In this document: in pieces, positions 36,338 to 48,191 of the stretch | Layout: each line of letters opens with the position of its first letter | Numbering within the stretch: position 1 is the stretch's first letter | Assembly (NCBI RefSeq): GCF_963583255.1 | Contig: NC_084817.1 | Coordinates: 12,468,121-12,532,120 of the forward strand | Direction of reading: 5' to 3' | Origin: Pyrus communis | Lineage: Eukaryota; Streptophyta; Magnoliopsida; Rosales; Rosaceae | DNA: 64,000 bases | Position numbers and translations under genes: made by a program | The notes under the pieces: generated by a model | What the model was told of the DNA's origin: nothing | Database searches by the model: none | What the model saw: only the letters and a program-made list of their open reading frames with translations

Positions 36338-37863
36338 TTGGGGGAGTTAAGTAACTCAAAAGAATGTAGAAACTACTCCTTTTACCGCCGAATCAGGAAG
36401 GAAGAAGTGGTTGTAGCTTTGAAAAAGATGAAGCATAGAAAAGCAGTGGACGCAGATGATATACCGATCAAAGTGTGGAAAGTCTTGGGAGAGACGGGTA
36501 TAGCATGGCTCACAAACCTTTTCAATAGGATTTTGAAAATGAAGAATATGCCAAATGAGTGGCGAAAGAGCACTTTGGTGCCTATCTACAAGAATAAGGG
36601 CGACGTACAAAATTGCATAACCTATAAGGGTATTAAGCTAATGAGTTATACAATGAAGCTCTGGGAGAGAGTCATTGAGCATATATAGAGGCAAGAGACA
36701 TGGGTTTCGGACAATCAATTCAGGTTCATGCTAGGGCCCTCAACCATGAAGGCAATCTATCTCTTACGAAGATTGATGGAAATATATAGATATAGGAAAA
36801 AAGATTTACACATGGTCTTTATAGATTTGGAAAAAGCGTATGATAGGGTCCCAAAAGACATTCTTTGGAGGATTTTAGAGAAGAAAGGAGTACGAGTAGT
36901 ATATATCCAAGCTATAAAGGATATGTATGATGAAGTAAAGACTGTCGTAAGAACTCATGAAGGACAAACCAAAAGCTTCCCCATAACTGTAGGGTTACAT
37001 CAAGGCTCATCCTTAAGTCCTTACCTTTTTGCATTGGTAATGGATGAGTTAACAGGACATATTCAAGATGATATTCCTTGGTGTATGCTTTTCGCAGACG
37101 ATATAGTGTTGATAGATGAAACTTAGGAAGGGGTAAATGCGAAGCTTAACCTTTGGAGAGAAGTGTTGGAATCTAAAGGTCTTCGCCTAAGCCGATCAAA
37201 GACTGAATATATGGAGTGCAAGTTTAGTGCAAATGGAGGCCAAAATGAGTTAGATGTGAGGATCGGAGATCAGGAATACCAAAGAGCGACCGTTTTCGCT
37301 ACCTAGGATCTATCTTGCAAAAGAATAGAGAATTAGATGGAGACCTCAACCATAGAATACAAGCTGGATAGATGAAGTGGAAGGGTGCATCCGGCGCGTT
37401 GTGTGACCGCCGTATGCCACTGAAGCTCAAGGGAAAATTTTATAGGACGGCAATAAGGCAGGCAATGTTGTATGGCACAGAATGTTGGGCGGTGAAGCAT
37501 CAACACATACATAAAATGGGTGTAGTGGAGATGAGGATGCTCCGTTGGATGTGTAGGCACACGAGAAAGGATAAGATTAGGAATGAAGACATCCAAGGTC
37601 AAGTAGGAGTAGCCAAAATTGAAGGAAAAATGAGAGAAAATCGGTTACGGTGATTTGGACATGTGCAAAGAAAGCCTACTGACACTCCGGTTAGAAGATG
37701 CGACTACGGGACAGAGGTCCAGGGCCGAAGGGGTAGAGGAAGACCTAGGAAAACTTTGGAAGAGACTCTAAGAAAAGACTTAGAGTACTTGGATCCAACG
37801 GAAAACATGACACAAAACCGAGCGCAATGGCGTTCTAGGATTCATATAGTCGACCCCACTTAG
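36338..37863 (+). pseudogene. RTE LINE: reverse transcriptase and C-terminal domain
   Basis: From left: KMKHRKAVDADDIPIKVWK and [35 protein letters not shown] with the first catalytic Asp; [31 protein letters not shown] with the FADD catalytic pair; and the C-terminal AMLYGTECWAVKHQH ... RMLRWMCRHTRKDKIRNEDI and GRPRKTL blocks typical of RTE elements. Stops at 36687 (TAG), 37125 (TAG), 37369 (TAG) and 37652 (TGA) and a frame change near 37280 inactivate it. The enzyme would copy LINE RNA at the nicked target. Confidence 0.9.
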
Positions 37864-37989
37864 TGGGAAAATGCTTTGTTGTTGTTGTTGTCATTAATTT
37901 TTGTTTGCTTACCAGTAAAGGTACAACAGCACCACTGATGGTTGAATCAAATAATATGAAGTCATATAAATGTCAAACTAAATGCAAAG

Positions 37990-38170
37990 GGGTAGATGCT
38001 TAGCACACAAGCTAGAATTAGCATGCAGCATCACTAAGCACATAAGCTATATGTAGCATCACTAAGCACACAAGCTAGATGTAGCATCACTTAGCACACA
38101 AGCTAGAAGCAGCATCAATTAGCAAACAAGGTAGATGTAGAATTGGTTGTTAATGCACAATTAGATGCAT
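37990..38170 (+). repeat. Dispersed KI-MULE repeat, cluster 3
   Basis: Five imperfect units of about 30 bp, each like AGCACACAAGCTAGATGTAG followed by CATCACT. It is a locally amplified variant of the GCAGCATCA unit found in the other clusters. Confidence 0.75.
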
Positions 38171-38280
38171 AATTGTTTTTAACATAGAAGCTAGATGCAA
38201 ATTCCTTTTTTCTTTTAGCATAACATATTTATGTGCAAAACCAATTTATAAACAAAAAGTAGAACCAGAATATGATAGGT

Positions 38281-38845
38281 TTTTGGGAAAGATGAAACCC
38301 ATCAGTTCACGGTATTGAGTAAGGGAATACGGTTCGCTTTAATGATTTTTTGTCGTGTAGTGGTTAACGTGGCCGTTTATTAATATATGAGGGGCATAGG
38401 CCGTAATTTAGTTGGTCCATTTATATTTTAGTTAGGCTTGGGTTTCTGTTTGGGTTTTTTGTCCCTTCTTGAAATGTTTTAAAAGGTGTGGAATTGTGTG
38501 AAATATAGTATATAATTGTGTCTCTATAAGTAAGGCTCCCATAAAATTACATGTACGTGATGTTTAAAAAAAGCAGCAAAATTTTGTCTTGTGAAATTAC
38601 GTTACTGTCCTTAATTTTTTTTTTTGTTGTGATAGAAGATAAATATGTCTTTTTACTCTTTTTTAGTTGACAAAGAGGGTTTCATTAATGTAGTTTTAGA
38701 TAATAACTTTGGTATATGTGAGAATCATAATCGCTTCTGATATTTGACAAAGTTAAGAGAGAAAGACGGACAGAAAATAATTGGACATTAGTATACTACC
38801 AATAATTAAAAATATAATATACGTAATATGTAGGATTTCATAAGC
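38281..38845 (+). other. Unassigned AT-rich stretch
   Basis: No reading frame of note. It may contain the right end of the KI-MULE, but I could not find a terminal repeat. A 12-base T run lies near 38609-38622. Confidence 0.5.
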
Positions 38846-39678
38846 GCAACTGATGCGAGAATTACTTGACACTCAAATTAAACCCTCGTTTGACAATTGT
38901 AGTAGAATGAATAAGTGAGGGATCGTTCTAGACCGGGGATTAGGAGGGCTTGCTAAAACCTTCTAAATTGACTTAAAAACATAAAAACTAAATTAAAATA
39001 CTCTTAACAAGACTACTATGACTCAGAATGGCTTTGAAAAACTCAAATTGTCTAAAACAATCAAATTGACTCAAATAGAAGCTAGAACTTGATTTAGACG
39101 AATTTGCAAGTGTTTATGACTCCAAAAGCTTAAAGATACAAAAATAAAACAAATACGAATGATTAAGACTTAACAAAATAGGGGGGGGGGGGGAAATTGT
39201 GGTTGGACGATATTAAATTAAATGGACAGAATATAATTAAAGGCAAAATGTAAATATGAATGTGATGAAAAATATGGATGATGGAATAGCTAAGGGGTTC
39301 TTCTCCACACATGTTACACTTGCAATACAAGATTGATTTTCGGTTGGTCTTTCGATAAATTATGAAACTCAATGCTCCAAGTTAATTAGGTCCGCTTACA
39401 TTAACTTTCAGATTTCCCTAGATTCGTTGGATTGAATGGAATACGCATTACAACCAATTTATTCTTAATCAAAGTCCCTAACTATGGAATACGCATGATA
39501 GAGACATTCAACAAAGATCATTAAGTTCAACGGAAATCATAAACATTGACGAGGCATTCGTTACTATGGAATACGCATGAAACTTATGCCAAGAATTCGT
39601 TTAACGCGATTGTTTATAAGCAACCTCCACTACTTGTGAATATAAGTTCGTAACTATTAGGTGAAACTCACTTATATT

Positions 39679-41970
39679 TGATAGGAGCATATTCATGCGA
39701 CTTAAATGGCTTGTTCTCGTGCATTTACGTTATGTTTCTCTCGTTATTTTAGTCCTTTATGCTTCTTTTGTGTGTTTTCAGGTTCTAAGGGCCTAGGGAG
39801 CAAGAAAGTGCATTTTGAGGCCATTTGGAGCATTTTTGGGCATGGATTGGATAGCTTATCCATGGAGCCAAGAGGATGGACGAATTTGAAGGCCTTGTAT
39901 GCACTTGAAGACACAAAACAATGGCTCTAGCCCAATCAAACACATTATGCCATACAAACCAACCTATTTTAGGCCCATTCTATGTACTTAAACCCTAGCC
40001 CTTTAAACTAATTCATTTATCACTTATCAAACCATTCACTTATCACTCACCACATATCATTCACTTATCACTTAACATATCATTCATTTATTTCACTTCC
40101 ATACTCCTCTTAATTCCACATGCATTCTCACACATGCACATCATTCACTCACATTTCCACCATTCATTCTTTATTCCTTTCCAAACATCTCACATGCATT
40201 CATCATAATTCACAACACAAAACAACTTCATTGCCGTGGGTTCCCCATTTCCTTTCCAAACATCTCACATGCATTTCTTCATTATTTCCTAACCCTACAT
40301 GCATTATTTATTGCATCTTCACATGCATTCACACACACTTTACACATTCAAACCGTGAGCTCCCATTCCTATATGCCATTTTCAGATTTCCACCCACTAA
40401 CCTAGTCATCAACACATGCACTTCCACCTTTCATCCACAATGATTCATGATTCATTCACTTTGCATCCTTTAAATCACATACTTTTCCATCATTAATTAG
40501 CCACTTGCATCTTAAACAAACAACCATATGTTCCCTCCACTACTCCTATAAATACCCTTGCATTCATTCATTCAATTCATATCTCATATTTCCATTCACA
40601 CACACTTCACACAACCCAAATACCATTCCATTGCCGTGAGTCCCATTTCATTTTCTGCATATTTTCTCTTCATTCTTCCATCTCCAACCACTCCCTACTC
40701 CATTCCACATACACCTAAAGCCCTTAAGCTCACCTTAGACCTTGTGCTACAACAACGAGGAAGAAAAGAGTGCTTAAACGTTCATACAATTCAAGTTTGA
40801 GTTGTTGGAATGTTTAGGTGTTTCTTTGATTTCAAAGTTTAAATTTAATTCTCTTTGTTTTGTACGTATGAGAAGGGAAGAGAAGAGTGCCTAAACGTTC
40901 ATACAATTCACATTTGAGTTGTTGGAATGTTTAGGTGTTTCTTTGATTTCAAAGTTATGAGGAACTAAACCCCCTTTAGCTAGGGGGTGATTCGAAACTA
41001 TGTTTATATTTGCATTTTGAATTGATTACGTTTGGTTGGAATTTCATAAGTTGTGGATTCAATTCGTTTAACTGTTTGATTGATAACTTATTTATGTATG
41101 TTCATTGAGATTGCAAGCTTAATTTTCATGCATAAATATGACGCTAGAATATAAGTGAATTTCACCTAATCGTTATGAACTTATATTCACAAGTAGTAGA
41201 GGTTGCTTATAAACAATCGCGTTAAACGAATTCTTGGCATAAGTTTCATGCGTATTCCATAGTAACGAATGCCTCGTCAATGTTTATGATTTCCGTTGAA
41301 CTTAATGATCTTGGTTAAATGTCTCTATCATGCGTATTCCATAGTTAGGGACTTTGATTAAGAATGATTTGGTTGTAATGCGTATTCCATTCAATCCAAC
41401 GAATTTAGGGAAATCTGAAAGTTAATCTAAGCGGATCTAATTAACTTGGAGCATTGAGTTTCACAACTTATCGAAAGACCAACTGAGAGTCAATTTTGTT
41501 TGCAAGTGTAACATGTGTGGAGAAGAACCCCTTGGCTATTCCATCATCCATATTTTTATCACATTCATATTTACATTTTGCCTTTAATTATATTCTGTCT
41601 TTTTAATTTAATATCGTCCAACCACAATTCCCCCCCCCCCTATTTTGTTAAGTCTTAATCATTCGTATTTGTTTTATTTTTGTATCTTTAAGCTTTTGGA
41701 GTCATAAACAATTGCAAATTCGTTTAAATCAAGTTCTAGCTTCTATTTGAGTCAATTTGATTGTTTTAGACAATTTGAGTTTTTCAAAGCCATTCTGAGT
41801 CATAGTAGTCTTGTTAAGAGTATTTTAATTTAGTTTTTATGTTTTTAAGTCAATTTAGAAGGTTTTAGCAAGCCCTCCTAATCCCCGGTCTAGAACGATC
41901 CCTCACTTATCCATTCTACTACAATTGTCAAACGAGGGTTTAATTTGAGTGTCAAGTAAATCTCGCATCA
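39679..41970 (+). repeat. 5' LTR of Athila copy A
   Basis: 2,292 bp, TGATAGGAGCATATTCATGC to AATCTCGCATCA. The core promoter CTATAAATA lies near 40547-40555, preceded by a long pyrimidine-rich block of CACATGCATTC units. The 11-base C run near 41629-41640 differs in length from the 3' LTR. Small frames within are low-complexity sequence. Confidence 0.95.
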
Positions 41971-41975
41971 AATTT

Positions 41976-41993
41976 TGGCGCCGTTGCCGGGGA
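41976..41993 (+). promoter_or_regulatory. Primer-binding site of copy A (tRNA-Asp)
   Basis: TGGCGCCGTTGCCGGGGA is an exact complement to the 3' end of plant tRNA-Asp including CCA, five bases inside the LTR. Athila and Tat lineages characteristically use this primer. Confidence 0.95.
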
Positions 41994-42105
41994 TTAGCAA
42001 CTTTGCTAATCCTTTGTCTTTATTTTTATATTTTTTTTTGTTTTTCGTGCATTCTTATTTCAGATTCTTAGTTTGTTTGTTTCCTTGTTTTTTTAGGTAC
42101 TGTGT

Positions 42106-45100
42106 ATGACTCGTCGCTCTCGGCCTATTATAGAGAACATCTCCGACTTTGACGGTGATTTTGAACGCACTTTGAGGAGAACGAGGAGTCAACAAGAGCC
42201 ACCACAACCTCCACCACAACCTGGGCTTGAAGAAGACGAAGTAGGTGTAGAAGAAAAGCCCACGGATCAGATTTTTGAAGAAGAACAAGCCATGGCAGCA
42301 GATAATAGAACCATCAAGGAGCTTTCGGCCTCGGGTTTGGATAATGCATTGCCTCTTTGTATCCAATACCCCACGGCTGCAGAGGGGAAGACTGAGGAAT
42401 TTGAACTCAAATCCAGTTTGTTACACCATATTCCGAAGTTCCATGGCTTGTCTATGGAAGACCCCAACAAACACTTGAAGGAGTTCGAGGTGGTTTGTTC
42501 GAGCATGACCCCCGTCAATGTGGATGGGAGTATATTGAAGATGAAGGCCTTTCCATTTTCACTTATGGACAAGGCCAAAGATTGGCTCTACGAACTAGCC
42601 CCGGGAACTGTGACTTCGTGGGAGAGTATGAAGCGTGCTTTCTTGGAGAAATTCTTCCCTACTTCGAGAGTGATTCTCCTACGGAAGAAAATTAGTGGTA
42701 TTCAACAGAATCATGGTGAGACATTCCCGGCTTATTATGAGCGCTTCAAGGGCCTTGTAGCTTCATGTCCTCAACATCAAATGAAGGAGGAACTTCTCCT
42801 TCAATATTTCTATGAGGGCCTCCTTCCTATCGAACGTCAAATGGTTGATGCGTCAGCGGGAGGAGCATTGGTAGACAAAACACCAAGGGATGCCAAGATT
42901 CTCATAGCCAACCGAGCGCTCAACGCTCAACAATATGAAGGAGTGGGCCAAAGGGAAGCCCCACGGCAACAAAGTGTAAATGAGGTGAGTGCTATTTCTG
43001 AAATTCAATCACAACTTGCTAATCTTACTTCTCTTGTTTCTCAGGTTGTGATTGGTCCAAAAGCACAAGAACACCAAGTTTGTGGCGTGTGCTCAATTCA
43101 AGGGCATCCATCCGACAAGTGCCCTCAACTAATCGAGAATGGTGGGTGGGAATCTGCCAATGCAATTGGTTTCCAAGGACAAAATCAAAACAACCCATAC
43201 TCGAACACTTACAATGCCGGATGGAGGGACCATCCAAACTTCAAATGGAGGGAGCCACAACAAGCTGCCCAACAAGGAGGATTTAGGCCAAACCCCCCTG
43301 GTTTTTATTCCAAGCCGTATGCACCCCAACAATCCCAACAATCCCAACAACCTTCGGCATCATCTCATTCAGGTACGTCTTTGGAAAGTAATCAAGCTAT
43401 GCAATTACTAACCTCTATTTCGCAGGGGTTGCAAAATCAAAACAACCGAATAGAAAATAACGAGAAGGAGATGATGGATATGAAGAAACAAATAGGGCAG
43501 ATTTCTGAGTTCCTTGGACAGATTAGAGAGCAAGGAAAGCTTCCTAGCTCAACCACAGTCAATCCAAAGGGAGGATTCGAATCCGCCAAGGCCATCACCC
43601 TAAGGGGTGGAAAAGAAGTTGGGACCGAGCCAAACAATCCCAAATCTGCCCAGAAAGTAGATGAAGAGACGACACAACCTGAGGCAGATCACCCTAACTC
43701 GGCCAAATCAGGTAATTTAAGTTCAAATTCATGTACTTCACGTCCTAATCTGCCCAATGTACCTTTTCCTCGCAGGTTCATGCAAGAAAAAAAGGAAGAA
43801 AGCGAGAAGGACATTCTTGAAACGTTCCGGAAGGTGCAAGTAAACATACCACTTCTCGATGCAATCAAACAGGTTCCAAAGTATGCTAAATTCCTCAAGG
43901 ACCTATGCAATACAAAGAGAAGAAGGGCAAACAAAGAGGTAGTGAAGGTAAGTGAGAATGTGTCCGCTGTTTTGCAACGTAAACTGCCTACCAAGTGCAA
44001 AGACCCCGGTAGTTTCACGATTCCTTGTGTAATTGGACATAATCGTTTTGAACATGCCATGCTTGATTTAGGTGCATCCATAAATGTCATGCCTTATTCT
44101 ATTTATGCATCTATGAATTTGGGTGAATTAAAACGAGATGGTGTAATTATACAATTGGCTGATCGTTCTAACGCGTATCCAAAAGGAGTTTTGGAAGATG
44201 TGCTTGTGCAGGTGAACCATTTAATTTTTCCGGCTGATTTCTACGTCCTAGACATGGAGGATTCAGCCCATTCTACATCTTTGCCGATTCTCCTTGGTAG
44301 GCCATTCATGAAGACGGCCCGAACGAAGATTGATGTATACAAAGGCACCTTGACAATGGAATTCGATGGGGAAGTGATTGATTTTAATATTTCTGAAACT
44401 ATGAGATATCCCGTTGATGACCATTCTTGTTTTTCCATTAATGTTATCGATTCTTTGGCGCAGGTATACCTTGAAGAATTGAACGAGGACGCCCTGGAAA
44501 CAACCATCACTAAGGCCATAGGGCGCAAAAATGAAGGATTTGGGCCAATGCAAGGCCACGCCCAGGAGGAGGAATTCTTTGCAATGGGTTCTAGTGAAGA
44601 AATAATTGAGGTTGTGGCAGCCCTTGAGTCATTGCCACAACAATATGGTAAGGTTCCACTCTCACTTTCAAATTCAGTTTCCACTAAGATGCTACCTTCT
44701 GTTGTTCAGGCACCATCGCTTGAACTTAAGCCGTTGCCGGACCATTTGAAGTATGTGTTTTTGGGAAAAGGCGAAACATTGCCCGTCATCATTTCATCAA
44801 GTCTCATGGCAATGGAGGAGGAGAAGCTTGTGAGGGTGCTGCGAGAGCACAAAACGGCCATAGGGTGGACTTTGGCCGACATTAAAGGAATAAGCCCTAC
44901 CACATGCATGCACCGTATACTTCTTGAGGAGGGGGCTAAACCAACTCGAGAGGCTCAACGCCGTCTCAACCCTCCGATGATGGAAGTGGTGAAGAAGGAA
45001 ATAATCAAGCTTTTGGATTGCGGAGTGATCTACCCTATCTCCGATAGCCGTTGGGTCTCTCCAGTTCAAGTCGTTCCCAAGAAGTCCGGAGTAACTGTTA

Positions 45101-47628
45101 TCAAGAATGATGAGAATGAGCTCGTGCCTACACGCATTCAGACTGGATGGCGGGTATGTATCGATTACCGGAAGCTAAATGCCATGACTAGGAAAGATCA
45201 CTTTCCTTTGCCATTCATCGACCAGATGCTCGAAAGGTTAGCCGGTCATGCTTTTTACTGTTTTCTTGATGGATACTCTGGATATAACCAAATTGTGATA
45301 GCCCCGGATGATCAAGAGAAGACCACATTCACATGTCCCTTTGGAACATTTGCTTATCGTCGCATGCCATTTGGCTTATGCAACGCACCGGCCACTTTCC
45401 AAAGGTGTATGGTAAGTATATTTTCCGATTTTGTTGAAAAGATCATTGAGGTTTTCATGGATGATTTCAGTGTATTTGGGAGTTCATTTGATAATTGCTT
45501 GGATAATCTGACCTTAATTTTGAAACGATGTGTTGAAACTAACCTTGTCTTGAATTGGGAGAAATGTCACTTTATGGTGAAACAAGGTATAGTTTTAGGA
45601 CATATTGTTTCAGAAAAAGGAATTGCAGTAGATAAATCGAAAATAGACCTTGTACGTCACTTACCCTCTCCTACTTCGGTTAGAGAGGTACGTTCGTTTC
45701 TTGGCCATGCAGGGTTCTATAGGCGTTTTATCAAGGACTTCTCCAAGATGTCTAACCCTCTTTGCCGATTGCTCCAAAAAGATGTGCCATTCAAGTTTGA
45801 TGAAGAGTGTAATTTGGCATTTAACCAACTCAAGGAGAAGCTAGTCTCAGCCCCCATTATTGTACCTCCAGATTGGAGCCTTCCGTTCGAGCTCATGTGC
45901 GATGCATCCGACTATGCATTAGGAGCTGTTCTAGGATAAAGAAGAGACAAGCGGCCGCATGTCATATACTATGCCTCTCGGACTCTCAATGATGCCCAAT
46001 TGAACTACTCCACGACGGAAAAAGAACTTCTAGCTGTGGTTTTTGCTTTAGATAAATTCCGTTCATATTTAATTGGTACTAAAGTAATCGTTTATTCTGA
46101 TCATGCAGCTTTGAGGTACTTGCTCACGAAAAAGGAAGCAAAGCCGAGGCTTATCCGTTGGATTCTTCTTCTTCAAGAATTTGATATTGAAATCCGGGAT
46201 AAGAAAGGAAGCGAGAATGTAGTGGCTGACCATTTAAGCCAAATGATCCACGAGGAGCATGAACATGCCGTGCCTATCCCTGAAACTTTTCCCGATGAGC
46301 AGCTGCTATCCATTGAGGTAAGTGAACCATGGTATGCAGATTTAGTGAATTACTTGGTGGCTAAACAAATTCCAAATGAACTAAACAAGCACCAACGTGA
46401 TAAGCTTAAAAATGATGCACGTTTTTATGTTTGGGATGACCCTTATTTGTGGAAGTATTGCTCAGATCAAATTGTACGTAGATGTGTGCATAATTCTGAA
46501 TTTCACTCAATTCTAAGCTTTTGTCACACATATGCATGTGGTGGTCATTTTGGCACACAACGCACTGCCCTCAAGGTTCTAAAGTGTGGTTTTTATTGGC
46601 CGACTATATTTAGGGATGCTAGAACCTTTTGTATGTCTTGTGATCGTTGCCAACGAATGGGTAACATAGGTACCAAGGACCAAATGCCGCAAACCCCTGT
46701 CTTTAATGTTGAAATTTTTGATGTTTAGGGCATTGATTTCATGGGCCCTTTCCCTCCATCTTATGGTTTCACTTATATCTTGCTAGCCGTTGATTATGTT
46801 TCTAAATGGGTGGAAGCAAAAGCCACCCGTACTAACGATTCTAAGGTGGTTGCAGATTTCGTGAAAACTAACATTTTTGCTAGGTTTGGAATGCCAAGAG
46901 TCATCATAAGTGATGGAGGGTCTCACTTTTGCAATCGGACCATTGAGGCGTTGCTAAGAAAGTACCATGTCAACCATAAGGTCTCCACACCTTACCATCC
47001 TCAAACAAATGGCCAAGCCGAGGTGTCTAACCGAAAAATCAAACAAATTTTGGAGAAGACCGTTGGACCAACAAGGAGGGATTGGAGCTTACGTTTAGAT
47101 GATGCACTGTGGGCATATCGTACGGCATACAAAACACCCATTGGGATGTCACCTTTTCGGCTCGTCTATGGTAAGCCATGTCATTTGCCCGTAGAGTTAG
47201 AGCACAAGGCACATTGGGCCGTGAAGATTTTCAACATGGACATAGATGCAGCGGGAGTTCATAGGAAGCTCCAATTGAATGAACTTGAGGAGATTCGGAA
47301 TGAAGCCTATGAGAATGCCCGGATGTACAAAGCCAAGACCAAAGCATTCCATGATAAAATGATTCGAACCAAGACCTTCACAGTTGGGCAGAAAGTGTTA
47401 CTTTTCAACTCTCGCCTATGTTTGTTTCCTGGTAAGTTGCGTTCTAAATGGATTGGCCCGTTTGTTGTTACTAATGTTTTCCCTCATGGTGCAGTGCAAA
47501 TCAAAAGTTTAAGGACGCAGCAAGAATTCAAAGTGAATGGGCATCGATTGAAGCCCTATTACGATATGTTTGAGGAGCATGTCGTGGAGGAGGTACCCCT
47601 CCATGCCGTGGAACCTAGTCAAGCTTAA
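42106..47628 (+). pseudogene. Athila gag-pol polyprotein, 1,840 codons with two stops
   Basis: One frame from ATG 42106 to TAA 47626-47628, broken by TAA at 45937-45939 (CAA in copy B) and TAG at 46726-46728. Parts in order: gag domain (residues about 105-230); zinc knuckle CGVCSIQGHPSDKC (about 326-339); coiled linker; aspartic protease with LDLGASINVMP (about 652); reverse transcriptase with FLDGYSGYNQI, GLCNAPATFQ and VFMDDFSVFG (about 1116-1125); RNase H from CDASDYALGAVLG across the first stop; and integrase with His-Cys finger ([10 protein letters not shown] ... CMSCDRCQ), core Asp in [10 protein letters not shown], Asp in ISDGGSHF and Glu in [12 protein letters not shown]. All catalytic residues are kept. 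The C-terminus [19 protein letters not shown] is family-specific. Confidence 0.95.
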
Positions 47629-48154
47629 ACGGAGGTACCGTCCGGCTGCAAGACGTAAAAGAAAGCGCTTCATGGGAGGCAACCCATGCATCCGAATAGA
47701 GAAGAACTTGGAAACCCCTTTAAGAGACTTATTTTTATTCCTTTCTTTTTCTTTACTGCCTTTACTTTGCTTTCTTTCTCGTATTTGTTTATTTGCTTGC
47801 TCTGTTGTGACTTTCTGCTTAAAACATTGAGGACAAAGTTTGATTTAAGTGTGGGGGGGTAAACAATTTGTATTTGCATGAATTTCGTGGGATTTATTCA
47901 CCTATCACTTAGAATGTTGTTTCTTGCTGTTTTAAGCGTTTTTAGAGTGTTTTATAGTGTCTTGGTATAAAACTTCAAAAATTTGATAAAAATAAAAAAA
48001 TAAAAAAATAAAAATAAAAATAAAAAAAAAAAAAAAAAAACTCTTCTCTTTGTTGCTATTTCGTTTCTGCCTTGTTAGGTTGTTTAGTTGTTATTGTTTG
48101 TTTGTTTATTAATTGTGTGAGTCTATGATTGTAACATTGAGAAAATGTTTGATT
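47629..48154 (+). other. 3' region of copy A before the accessory module
   Basis: Non-coding. Includes AAAACATTGAGGACAAAGTT then TTAAGTGTGGGGGGGTAAAC (about 47821-47863), an A-rich tract (47990-48040), and a second, shortened copy of the same block (48045-48150: GTAACATTGAGAAAATGTTT) that breaks off where the accessory module begins. Confidence 0.75.
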
Positions 48155-48191
48155 TATTGATAGGCACTGCTAAACAAAGAAAGATGGTGCT

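Larger units (their letters stand above)
16697..37899 (+). mobile_element. RTE-clade LINE, nearly full length, split by an Athila element
   Basis: Two parts, 16697-18357 and 36338-37899, together about 3.2 kb, the usual size of plant RTE elements. The 5' part has the typical GGTCCTAAGCCCGGATAAAG leader and the endonuclease; the 3' part has the reverse transcriptase and ends in TTTGTTGTTGTTGTTGTCATT, the simple-repeat tail of RTE elements. A 12-bp sequence TTTGTTTGCTTA occurs at both ends (16685-16696 and 37900-37911) and is the probable TSD. It lies in an intron of the ULP1-like gene, one copy of the TSD overlapping the splice donor at 37908-37912. Confidence 0.85.
6766..37965 (-). pseudogene. 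ULP1-like cysteine protease gene of the KI-MULE, interrupted and degenerate
   Basis: Read right to left, exon pieces are recognisable at about 37913-37965, 16540-16630, 15805-16400, 8290-9867, 7997-8185, 7610-7850, 7372-7529 and about 6766-6999. They encode, in order, a short hydrophobic segment, a segment with LQYWLYDHTPI, an acidic stretch with EDDDDDFVDPPP, a coiled-coil region, and the C48 peptidase domain. ULP1 enzymes remove SUMO; the role of transposon-borne copies is unknown. Frameshifts and stops (for example near 8650, 9108, 9390 and 16270) disable it. The two largest introns now hold the copia-like, solo and Cassandra LTRs (15804 to 9868) and the LINE with all its contents (37912 to 16631). 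Confidence 0.8.
3656..38280 (+). mobile_element. Decayed KI-MULE (Mutator element with transposase and ULP1-like protease), exploded by nested insertions
   Basis: Two gene remnants define the element: a MURA-type transposase on the + strand and a ULP1-like C48 peptidase gene on the - strand, convergent, with 3' ends about 450 bases apart. This pairing is characteristic of Kaonashi-type Mutator elements of plants. A short repeat related to GCAGCATCAGTTATA occurs throughout the introns and non-coding parts from 3715 to about 38170, tying the scattered pieces into one unit. I could not identify terminal inverted repeats: the left end abuts an LTR and TA repeat, and the right end is set only where the repeats stop, so both ends are approximate. 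Confidence 0.65.
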
